DNA of 64,000 nucleotides, from positions 124,001 to 188,000 of the forward strand of contig CAVRVO010000004.1 in assembly GCA_963724625.1 (NCBI GenBank), given 5' to 3'. Below, piece after piece: positions 16,215 through 23,301 of the stretch. Position 1 is the stretch's first letter, and the number at the start of each line of letters is the position of its first letter. This DNA is from DATBVX01 sp963724625 (GTDB taxonomy: Bacteria > Pseudomonadota > Gammaproteobacteria > Steroidobacterales > Steroidobacteraceae). The notes below the pieces were generated by a model, which was not told where the DNA came from, did not search any database, and saw only the letters and a list, made by a program, of their open reading frames with translations. Made by a program: the position numbers and the translations under genes.

Positions 16215-17240
16215 ATGGACCAATTTATCAACCTGGCCGACTTCAGCCGCGAGCAGATTCTCGATCTCCTCGCGCTCGCACAACGCCTGCGCGAGCGGCC
16301 GGAACCGAATGCACTCGCAGGCCGGATTCTGGGCCTTCTGTTCCTCAATCCCTCGCTGCGGACACTGGCATCATTTCAAGTGGCGATGAAGCGGCTCGGT
16401 GGTGACTCGTTCGTGATTACGGCGGGCCAGGGAACCTGGCAGCTCGAAACCCGCGTTGGTGCGGTGATGAGCGGCGCAGCCGCCGAGCACGTGCGCGAAT
16501 GCATTCCGGTGCTCGCGTCGTACAGCGATGCCCTGGGCATCCGTGCGTTCGCCGATGGCAGGGATCTCAAGGCGGATCTCGCCGACTCACAGTTCATGGC
16601 GATGGCCGAGACCTGCGACAAGCCGCTCATCAACCTGGAGTCCGCCATCAGTCACCCATGCCAGGCGCTCGCCGACTGGAGGACGCTCGACGACTTGGGC
16701 GTGCCCGAGCATGGGAAATTGGTGCTGTCGTGGGTGTACCATCCGCGCGCGTTGCCGCTCGCCGTGCCCGCTGCCGTAGTTCACATGGCCGCACTGCGTG
16801 GCATGCAGGTGACGGTGTTGCGTCCCGAGGGCTACGCGTTGCCACCCGAAATCATGAACAAGGCAAGATCCGCTGCCGCCGCGAGCGGCGGGTCCGTCGA
16901 TGAAACCGAGCACCGCGAGCAGGCACTGCGTGGTGCGCACGTGGTCTACGCGAAGGAATGGGGTAGCACAACTCGCTACGGCGATGCTGAGGCCGATGCG
17001 CAACTGCGTGCCGGGCTCAGCGACTGGTGTGCGCGCGAGAGCTGGTTTGCCGGCGCGCGAGCCGACTGCCGCTTCATGCATTGCCTGCCGGTGCGGCGCA
17101 ACGTGGCCGTGGCCGATGAAGTGCTCGACGGGCCGCGTAGCGCCGTGAAACAGCAAGCTCATAATCGCCTCGTGGCACAAATGGCAGTGCTGCACCGAAT
17201 GTTGAAGGACACTCCAGCGGGAGGCCGAATCAGCCCATGA
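16215..17240 (+). CDS. argF': N-acylornithine carbamoyltransferase, N-succinylornithine type favoured
   Basis: A protein of 341 residues of the transcarbamylase fold. It has the NPSLRT carbamoyl-phosphate motif (45-50), WQLETRVGAVM (75-85), HPCQALAD (147-154), SWVYHPRALPLAVP and FMHCLPVRRN. These resemble the acetyl/succinyl-ornithine enzymes of Xanthomonas and Bacteroides, not ordinary OTCases. In that family the residue at this position separates acetyl (Glu92 in Xanthomonas) from succinyl (Pro90 in Bacteroides) specificity; here it is Ala90 (MSGAAAEH), and small residues there favour succinylornithine. So the pathway carbamoylates the acylated intermediate. It overlaps argB (ATGA). Confidence 0.85.
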   Translation: MDQFINLADFSREQILDLLALAQRLRERPEPNALAGRILGLLFLNPSLRTLASFQVAMKRLGGDSFVITAGQGTWQLETRVGAVMSGAAAEHVRECIPVLASYSDALGIRAFADGRDLKADLADSQFMAMAETCDKPLINLESAISHPCQALADWRTLDDLGVPEHGKLVLSWVYHPRALPLAVPAAVVHMAALRGMQVTVLRPEGYALPPEIMNKARSAAAASGGSVDETEHREQALRGAHVVYAKEWGSTTRYGDAEADAQLRAGLSDWCARESWFAGARADCRFMHCLPVRRNVAVADEVLDGPRSAVKQQAHNRLVAQMAVLHRMLKDTPAGGRISP

Positions 17241-18175
17241 ACTACCGTCCCGACCAGACCGTTGCGGTGCGCGCGCTGCGCAACGCCGCACCCTACATCC
17301 GCATGTTCAAAGGCAAGGTCTTCATCATCAAGGCGAGCGGCGCAGTCTTTGGCGATCTCGAGTCGACACGTGCTCTGATCGAACAGGTGGCCATCCTGCA
17401 CCAGGTAGGCATCAAGGTCGTGCTGGTGCACGGCGGTGGGCCACAGCTCACCGAGCTTTCGGATGCTCTCGGCATCCAGACGCGCATGGTGCAGGGCCGA
17501 CGCATCACGGACGAAAAGTCCATCGACGTCACCACGATGGTTCTCAACGGGCTCATCAACACCCGCATCCTCGCCATCTGCCGCGACCTCGACATCGACG
17601 CGGTGGGCATCAGTGGCGTCGACGCGGGTCTGGTGCGTGCGCATCGGCGACCGCCGGTGAAGCTCGAGGGCGACAACCCGCAGACCGTCGATTTCGGCTT
17701 CGTGGGCGACATCGATGCGGTTGATGCCGATGTGCTGCGCAAACAGCTCGACAACGGCTTGATGCCAGTCGTGAGCCCGCTGTCGGCGGATGCCAACGGC
17801 GTACTGCTCAATATCAACGCCGATACGGTCGCAGCCGCGATCGGCGCCGAGCTGAGCGCGGAAAAGCTGATTCTGTGCACGGGCGCGCCCGGAATCCTCG
17901 AACGCCTCGACGACCCGAGTTCGGTGGTTTCGTTCACTGATCTCAACGGCTTGAAGCGCCTGCGCGAGAAGGGAAGTCTCAGCGATGGCATGTTGCCCAA
18001 GGCCGCGGCCATCGAGTCGGCGATTCGGGGCGGCGTGCGTCGCGTGCACGTGATTTCCTACAAGGCGCAGGACAGCGTGCTCGCGGAAGTGTTCACCAAC
18101 GAGGGCACCGGCACACTGATCGTTGCCGACGTGAACGCCCTGAGCGCAGCCGAGCTGCAGAGCGCCGGCAGATGA
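17237..18175 (+). CDS. argB: N-acylglutamate kinase (ArgB-like)
   Basis: A protein of 312 residues of the amino acid kinase family, which phosphorylates N-acylglutamate. An N-terminal helix (VRALRNAAPYIRMFKGK) like that of arginine-sensitive kinases precedes FIIKASGAVFG (29-39); the usual sequence here is K-x-GG, so the second-position Gly is replaced by Ser in K32-A-S-G. VLVHGGGPQLTEL and the SDGMLPKAAAIESAI region are well kept, and GRRITDEKSIDVTTMVLNG is typical. There is no GNAT domain, so it is not the bifunctional synthase-kinase of Xanthomonas. ATGA overlaps link it to argF' and argH. Confidence 0.87.
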   Translation: MNYRPDQTVAVRALRNAAPYIRMFKGKVFIIKASGAVFGDLESTRALIEQVAILHQVGIKVVLVHGGGPQLTELSDALGIQTRMVQGRRITDEKSIDVTTMVLNGLINTRILAICRDLDIDAVGISGVDAGLVRAHRRPPVKLEGDNPQTVDFGFVGDIDAVDADVLRKQLDNGLMPVVSPLSADANGVLLNINADTVAAAIGAELSAEKLILCTGAPGILERLDDPSSVVSFTDLNGLKRLREKGSLSDGMLPKAAAIESAIRGGVRRVHVISYKAQDSVLAEVFTNEGTGTLIVADVNALSAAELQSAGR

Positions 18176-19362
18176 ACCGGTTGTGGGACAAGGGAGCGCC
18201 ACTCGACCGGCGTGTGCTCGAATACACGGCGGGCGAGGACCACGCTCTCGACGAGCGACTCGTCAGGTACGACGTACTGGCTTCGCTCGCGCACGCGGAA
18301 ATGCTCGCAACGGCCGGCCTGCTCGCGGGCTCGGACCTGGAACTGATTCGCAAGGCCTTGACCGAGATCGGAGCTGCGCATCAACGCGGCGAATGGCACG
18401 TGTCGCTCGATCAGGAAGACGGGCAGACCGCGCTCGAAAACCTGCTCACGGCGCGCATCGGTGAGTCCGGCGGGCGTCTGCATCTCGGTCGCTCGCGTAA
18501 CGACCAGGTCCTCGCGGCGCTGCGACTCTACCTGCGCGACGCCGTGCAGGGCCTGAGCTCCGGCGCGGAAGCCGTGGCTGCGGCACTCGACGACCTGGCC
18601 CAGCGCGAGCGCAAGACAGTCCTTCCCGGCTACACACATATGCAACCAGCCATGCCGAGCAGCGTTGCGTTGTGGGCAGGTGGGTTCGCGGCGGAACTGC
18701 GCGACGATGCCGAAGGCTTGCGCCACGCACTGCGGCGGATCGACAAGAATCCCCTTGGCTCTGCGGCAGGCTATGGGACGCCAAATCTGCCGATCGACCG
18801 CGAAGCGACCCGCTCGCGACTGGGTTTTGCGACTACCCACGAGCCGGTGACCGCGGTGCAGCTTTCGCGCGGCAAGGCCGAGGCGCAGGTGCTGTTCGAG
18901 ATCTGCCTGCTGATGCAGGACCTCGGCCGGCTTGCTGCTGACCTACTCCTCTTCTATACGCAGGAATTCGCGTTCGTGACGCTGCCGGACGAGTTCACCA
19001 CCGGCTCTTCGATCATGCCGCAGAAGCGCAATCCAGACGTTTTCGAGTTGATCCGTGGCCGCTCCGCGACCGCGCAAGCGTGCCTCCTCGAAGCGCTCGG
19101 TATTGTCGCGAAGCTTCCGTCCGGGTATCACCGCGATCTGCAGCTTTTGAAAGCGCCCTTGTTTCGCAGCATCGATATCTGTCGGCAGACGCTCGACATC
19201 CTTCCCGCTGCTCTCGCCGGTATTCGCTTCAGGCCCGAAAACATCGAGCTCGACTCATCGCTGGATGCAGCCGCCGAAGCGAACGCGCTGGCGGTGAAGG
19301 AAGGGATTCCGTTTCGCGATGCCTATCGACGGATCGCGCAGAAGTATTATCCGAAAGGCTAG
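18172..19362 (+). CDS. argH: Argininosuccinate lyase
   Basis: A protein of 396 residues, shorter than the usual 450-460, that releases arginine and fumarate. Motifs: LHLGRSRNDQVLAALRLY, GYTHMQPAMPSSVALW, NPLGSAAGYG, and the mobile catalytic-Ser loop GSSIMPQKRNPDVFELIRG. The opening WDKGAPLDRRVLEYTAG and the LPSGYHRDLQLLK and PFRDAYRRIA segments track the Bacteroidetes type; the missing part is the C-terminal tail. It closes the operon and overlaps argB by four bases. The stop codon lies in the first copy of a 14-bp tandem duplication. Confidence 0.92.
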   Translation: MNRLWDKGAPLDRRVLEYTAGEDHALDERLVRYDVLASLAHAEMLATAGLLAGSDLELIRKALTEIGAAHQRGEWHVSLDQEDGQTALENLLTARIGESGGRLHLGRSRNDQVLAALRLYLRDAVQGLSSGAEAVAAALDDLAQRERKTVLPGYTHMQPAMPSSVALWAGGFAAELRDDAEGLRHALRRIDKNPLGSAAGYGTPNLPIDREATRSRLGFATTHEPVTAVQLSRGKAEAQVLFEICLLMQDLGRLAADLLLFYTQEFAFVTLPDEFTTGSSIMPQKRNPDVFELIRGRSATAQACLLEALGIVAKLPSGYHRDLQLLKAPLFRSIDICRQTLDILPAALAGIRFRPENIELDSSLDAAAEANALAVKEGIPFRDAYRRIAQKYYPKG

Positions 19363-19377
19363 GTCCGAAAGGCTAGG
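19350..19377. repeat. Exact 14-bp tandem duplication at the argH/maiA junction
   Basis: TCCGAAAGGCTAGG occurs twice in tandem (19350-19363, 19364-19377). The first copy holds the argH stop TAG and the second, on the other strand, the stop of the convergent GST gene. It looks like a recent slippage or repair duplication between convergent genes. Confidence 0.9.
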
Positions 19378-20014
19378 CGTCGACGTCGGGTTGGACTTCG
19401 GGCCGTGCCGCTGCAAAGGGCGGCAGCGTCTCGAGAAACGCGCTGATCGCGCACAACGTCGGATACGGCGCGACATCGCAATTGAAGCGGCGCGCGTTGT
19501 ACATCTGCGGCACCAGGAACACGTCCGCCATCGTGACTCCGGTGCCAAAGCAGTGCTTGCCATCGCCTGTGTGACGACGCGTCAGCACTTCGAGTCCGCG
19601 AAACCCTTCAGCAATCCAATGGGCGTACCACTTGTCCACGCCCCCCTTGTCCTGGTGCAGCTCATCGCGCAGGAAGTTGAGCACCCGCAGGTTATTCAGC
19701 GGATGAATGTCACAGGCGATGTTCTGTGCCATCGAGCGCACTTGCGCACGGCTCACGGCGTCGGCAGGCAACAGAGGTGGCGAAGGAAAGCGCTCGTCGA
19801 GGTATTCAATGATCGCGAGCGACTGACTGAGAACGACGCCGCCATCCTCGAGCGAGGGAACAAGTCCCTGGGGATTGAGATCGAGATACTCGGGGGTGCG
19901 ATGTTCCGCCTGGCGCAGACGCCGCGAGATGAGCTCGTGATCGAGCCCCTTGAGGTTCAGGGCGATGCGTGCGCGATATGCCGCGGAGCTGCGCCAAAAG
20001 GTGTAGAGCTTCAT
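19373..20014 (-). CDS. maiA: Zeta-class glutathione transferase, maleylacetoacetate/maleylpyruvate isomerase
   Basis: A protein of 213 residues with the zeta-class active-site motif SSAAYRARI (S9-S10 region) after MKLYTFWR and the NPQGLVPSL and QSLAIIEYLDE segments of the thioredoxin-like half. It would isomerise maleylacetoacetate or maleylpyruvate using glutathione. Its start overlaps the stop of the upstream FAA hydrolase gene (ATGA), and this pair resembles nagL-nagK of the gentisate pathway as well as maiA-fahA of tyrosine breakdown. No dioxygenase is in the window to decide between them. Confidence 0.88.
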   Translation of the reverse strand: MKLYTFWRSSAAYRARIALNLKGLDHELISRRLRQAEHRTPEYLDLNPQGLVPSLEDGGVVLSQSLAIIEYLDERFPSPPLLPADAVSRAQVRSMAQNIACDIHPLNNLRVLNFLRDELHQDKGGVDKWYAHWIAEGFRGLEVLTRRHTGDGKHCFGTGVTMADVFLVPQMYNARRFNCDVAPYPTLCAISAFLETLPPFAAARPEVQPDVDA

Positions 20015-20733
20015 GCGGACGACCCGTGCGATGGACCCCCGATCTGGGGACCTATGGTAATAGTGATGGTCGCCAGCCCGTCAATTCCGCCCTCGACGCG
20101 ATCGCCCGGCCGGAGCGGACCAACGCCCGCAGGCGTGCCGGTGTAAATGAGATCGCCAGGCTTGAGCTCGAACAGCGTCGAGAGCTCGGCGATCAGCTCA
20201 GGAACATTGCTGATCATTTCCGAGATGTCGGCGTCCTGCTTCATGACGCCATTGACCTTGAGCCAGATCCGCCCGCGCTTCATGTGCCCGACGGTAACGG
20301 CCGAGCAGATGGCACTGATCGGCGCCGAATGGTCGAAGCCCTTCGAAATGTCCCAGGGACGGCCCTCCTTGCGCGCTTCGGACTGGAGGTCGCGGCGTGT
20401 CAGGTCGATGCCGACGGCGTAGCCGAGAATGTGCTCACCGGCGCGGCCGGCCGGGACGTCGCGCCCCGCGCGATCGATCGCCACCACGAGTTCAATCTCG
20501 TGATGAAAATCCCGGGTTCGCGAAGGATACGGCACCGTCGCGCCATCGGGCACGATCGCATCCGCGGGCTTGGTGAAGAAAAAGGGTGGTTCGCGCTTCG
20601 CGTTCGGATCCATTTCGCGTGCATGCGCTTCGTAATTTCGCCCGACGCAAAAGATCCGGCGCACCGGGAAGTGCATTTCGGTGTCCGCAATCGCGACCGA
20701 GACCTGGTTGGCGGGTGGAAACAGATACTGCAT
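20011..20733 (-). CDS. Fumarylacetoacetate hydrolase family protein (fumarylpyruvate hydrolase type)
   Basis: A protein of 240 residues from ATG 20733, with GGGAAG upstream. Typical FAH-fold motifs are CVGRNYEAHAREMD, FFFTKPADAIV, the metal-binding DFHHEIELVVAI and GDLIYTGTPAGVGPL. The short single-domain form, and its coupling to the zeta GST, fit a fumarylpyruvate hydrolase (gentisate route), but the family is broad (also HpcE-like and oxaloacetate decarboxylase-like enzymes). The frame is open a little further upstream, where it would overlap the acyl-CoA dehydrogenase end. Confidence 0.87.
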   Translation of the reverse strand: MQYLFPPANQVSVAIADTEMHFPVRRIFCVGRNYEAHAREMDPNAKREPPFFFTKPADAIVPDGATVPYPSRTRDFHHEIELVVAIDRAGRDVPAGRAGEHILGYAVGIDLTRRDLQSEARKEGRPWDISKGFDHSAPISAICSAVTVGHMKRGRIWLKVNGVMKQDADISEMISNVPELIAELSTLFELKPGDLIYTGTPAGVGPLRPGDRVEGGIDGLATITITIGPQIGGPSHGSSA

Positions 20734-20759
20734 TGGTTCGCTTCCCGAATGACAAAGCA

Positions 20760-22547
20760 TCAGAACTGGTCTTCTGCCAGTTCCATTACGGATGCGCTGC
20801 CTGCCTGTACCGCTGCCGCGTGTGCCAGAGCTCGCGGCAGGACATGATCCGCATAGAAATGCGCGGTCGCGAGCTTGGCGCGCAGGAACGATGTGTCGCC
20901 CTCCTTCGCACCGAGCTTGCGGTTGGCAACCAGTGCCGCGCGAGCCATCTGCCAACCACCGGCAACGATGGCAACCATCATCAGGAAGTTGAACGCTACC
21001 GCGCCGGGAAAGTTCTGATCGGTGGCGGAATTGCGCAACAGCAGTCGCACGCACTCGCCGACCTCGCGGACTCCCGCGCCGAGCGCGTTCGCCATCCGCT
21101 CGAGCGCTGCGTCACCCCCGGCGAGCGACTTCTGATCGTTGCGCATCTCGCTCAGCATGTCCTCGAGTGCGCCGCCGCCGTCGCGCAGCACCTTGCGGCC
21201 GACGAGATCGAGTGCCTGGATGCCGTTCGTCCCCTCGTAAATCGTCGTGATGCGCGCATCGCGCAAGTACTGCGCGACCCCGGTCTCCTCGATGAAGCCG
21301 CTGCCGCCATGAATCTGCACGCACAATCCCGTTGCCTCCTGCGCGATCTCGCTGCCCCAGGCTTTCACGATCGGCGTCAAAAGGTCTGCGCGCGCCTGGT
21401 GCCGACGGCGCTCCTCCGGATCCGGTGCGTGCTTCGCGAGGTCGAGATGCACGGCGGCGACATATGCAAGTGCGCGACTCGCTTCCGTCAGTGCACGCAT
21501 CGTGAGCAGCATGCGTCGCACATCGGCGTGGCGAATGATGGCGACACGTTCCTTGCCGTCGGTGGACCGTCCTTGAACACGCTCGCGTGCGTACGCAACG
21601 GCATGCTGATAGGCACGATCGGCGATGCCGATGCCCTGCAGCCCGACCCCGAGACGCATGCAGTTCATCATCGTGAACATGCACGCCAGCCCTTCGTGCA
21701 GGCGCCCGACGAGAAACCCTTCCGCGCCGCCATGATCACCGAGTGCCAGCACGCAGGTCGGGCTCGCGTGCAGGCCGAGCTTGTGCTCGACGGATACCGG
21801 GTGAATGTCGTTGCGCGCGCCGAGTTTGCCGTCCGGGGCGACGTGATACTTCGGCACGAGAAACAATGAAATGCCTTTGACACCCGGCGGTGCATGCGGG
21901 GCCTTCGCGAGCACCATGTGCACGATGTTGGGCGTCAGCTCGTGATCACCCCAGGTAATGAAAATCTTGCGACCGAAGAGCCGGAAACGATCGCCATTCG
22001 GTTCTGCACGCGTCTGGATGACAGCGAGATCCGAACCGGCCTGGGGTTCCGTGAGGCACATCGTCACGGTCCACTCGCCGCTCAGCATGCGCGGCATGTA
22101 GAGGTCTCGCAGCTCCGGCGTCGCGTGCGTCTCGAGCGCCTCGACCGCGCCGGATGAAAGTTCCGGGCAGGTCGCGAAAGCAGTGTTCGCCGCGGCCCAC
22201 ATTTCGCTTGTCGGCGCCGATAGGGCATGTGGCAGGCCTTGTCCGCCATGCTCCGGATCACCACGCAAGCCCACCCAACCGCCGCTCGCGAAGGCTCGAT
22301 AAGCTTCGGCAAAACCATCGGGAACGCGCACGCGACCGTCTCTTAGTTCGACCCCTTTCAGATCGCCACTGCGGTTGAGCGGGCTGATGACTTCGCCTGC
22401 GAGCTTTGCTGCCTCGACCAGGATCGAGTCGACAACGTCCGGGGTAGCGGACTGATATGCCGCAACCGTTGCGGTCAGCCGAGGCAGGCCTGCCAGCTCG
22501 TTGAGCACGAAGCGGATATCGTCGATGGGGGCGCGGTATTCGGGCAT
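20760..22547 (-). CDS. Acyl-CoA dehydrogenase, long form with extra C-terminal domain
   Basis: A flavoprotein of 595 residues from ATG 22547 (MPEYRAPIDDIRFVLNEL). Motifs: MCLTEPQAGSDL (FAD/substrate loop), FITWGDHEL, QIHGGSGFIEETGVAQYLRDARI and IYEGTNGIQALDLVGRKV. The last 150 residues form the extra C-terminal domain seen in AcdA-type enzymes of about 600 residues; related proteins act on fatty acyl-CoA, 3-methylmercaptopropionyl-CoA and others, so the substrate is open. It lies 26 bp upstream of the FAA hydrolase gene in the same direction and is divergent from the thioesterase gene. Confidence 0.92.
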   Translation of the reverse strand: MPEYRAPIDDIRFVLNELAGLPRLTATVAAYQSATPDVVDSILVEAAKLAGEVISPLNRSGDLKGVELRDGRVRVPDGFAEAYRAFASGGWVGLRGDPEHGGQGLPHALSAPTSEMWAAANTAFATCPELSSGAVEALETHATPELRDLYMPRMLSGEWTVTMCLTEPQAGSDLAVIQTRAEPNGDRFRLFGRKIFITWGDHELTPNIVHMVLAKAPHAPPGVKGISLFLVPKYHVAPDGKLGARNDIHPVSVEHKLGLHASPTCVLALGDHGGAEGFLVGRLHEGLACMFTMMNCMRLGVGLQGIGIADRAYQHAVAYARERVQGRSTDGKERVAIIRHADVRRMLLTMRALTEASRALAYVAAVHLDLAKHAPDPEERRRHQARADLLTPIVKAWGSEIAQEATGLCVQIHGGSGFIEETGVAQYLRDARITTIYEGTNGIQALDLVGRKVLRDGGGALEDMLSEMRNDQKSLAGGDAALERMANALGAGVREVGECVRLLLRNSATDQNFPGAVAFNFLMMVAIVAGGWQMARAALVANRKLGAKEGDTSFLRAKLATAHFYADHVLPRALAHAAAVQAGSASVMELAEDQF

Positions 22548-22630
22548 GGGTTCGCGTCTCAGGGCAGCCAATCGTAGCAGGGTGTCGGTGTTATCATCCG
22601 CTCTCGCCGACTATTCCCCCGGTTCCGCCT

Positions 22631-23089
22631 GTGAGCATCTGGTTCCGACCGTTCACGATCGAAAGTCTCGCCCAGTGGGTGCCCGGGACGATGGTCGAGC
22701 ACCTCGGGATTCGCTTCACCGAAGTCGGGCCCGACTTTCTGCGCGCCACGATGCCGGTGGACCATCGCACCGTGCAGGTGATGGGAATCCTGCATGGCGG
22801 AGCCTCCGTCGCGCTCGCGGAGACTATGGGTAGTGTGGCGGGAAACATGTGTCTCGATCTCGAGAAGAGCGTGTGTGTCGGCCAGGAAATCAATGCGAAC
22901 CATCTGCGTCCGGCGTCCTCGGGCCTCGTGACTGGTACGGCCCGGGCGCTGCACATCGGCACTCGCACGCAGGTGTGGCAGATCGAGATTCGCGATCCGC
23001 GCGAGCGCCTGGTGTGTATTTCACGCATCACGCTCGCGGTGATCGACCGCGATCCAAGGATTTCAGTCCCGGGCAGGGCGAAATCATGA
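22631..23089 (+). CDS. Hotdog-fold acyl-CoA thioesterase (PaaI/YdiI-like)
   Basis: A protein of 152 residues starting at GTG 22631. The hotdog core shows VMGILHGGASVALAETMGS, the central helix with the catalytic acidic residue, and INANHLRPASSGLVTGTA. This is closest in feel to the YdiI/MenI and EntH-like group, which hydrolyse aromatic or other acyl-CoAs. It could serve the neighbouring acyl-CoA metabolism or clear stalled CoA esters. Its stop overlaps the lptM start (ATGA). Confidence 0.9.
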   Translation: MSIWFRPFTIESLAQWVPGTMVEHLGIRFTEVGPDFLRATMPVDHRTVQVMGILHGGASVALAETMGSVAGNMCLDLEKSVCVGQEINANHLRPASSGLVTGTARALHIGTRTQVWQIEIRDPRERLVCISRITLAVIDRDPRISVPGRAKS

Positions 23090-23289
23090 ACGCCTCATGT
23101 CTTCGCTCCTCATCCATCGCGGCAGCGCTGCTCGCGACCTTGCTTGTGGCCGCGTGTGGCCAGAAGGGCCCGCTGTATCTGCCCGATGAGCAGAAGCAGC
23201 CCGTGAAGAAAACTACGATTCCGATCCCGGCCTCGGTCACGAAGGAAGAAGAGAAGAACCGCAACAAGGAAGAATCCAAGGCTCCCTGA
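23086..23289 (+). CDS. lptM: LPS translocon maturation chaperone LptM (YifL)
   Basis: A lipoprotein of 67 residues. The signal sequence ends in the lipobox LVAAC at about residues 19-23, followed immediately by GQKGPLYLPDEQ, the family hallmark. LptM binds the LptD-LptE complex in the outer membrane and helps its disulfide maturation. The tail is Lys/Glu-rich and low complexity (KEEEKNRNKEE). In many gammaproteobacteria lptM precedes dapF; here dapF is 34 kb away and polA follows by 12 bases. Confidence 0.9.
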   Translation: MNASCLRSSSIAAALLATLLVAACGQKGPLYLPDEQKQPVKKTTIPIPASVTKEEEKNRNKEESKAP

Positions 23290-23301
23290 GCCCACCACTG
23301 C

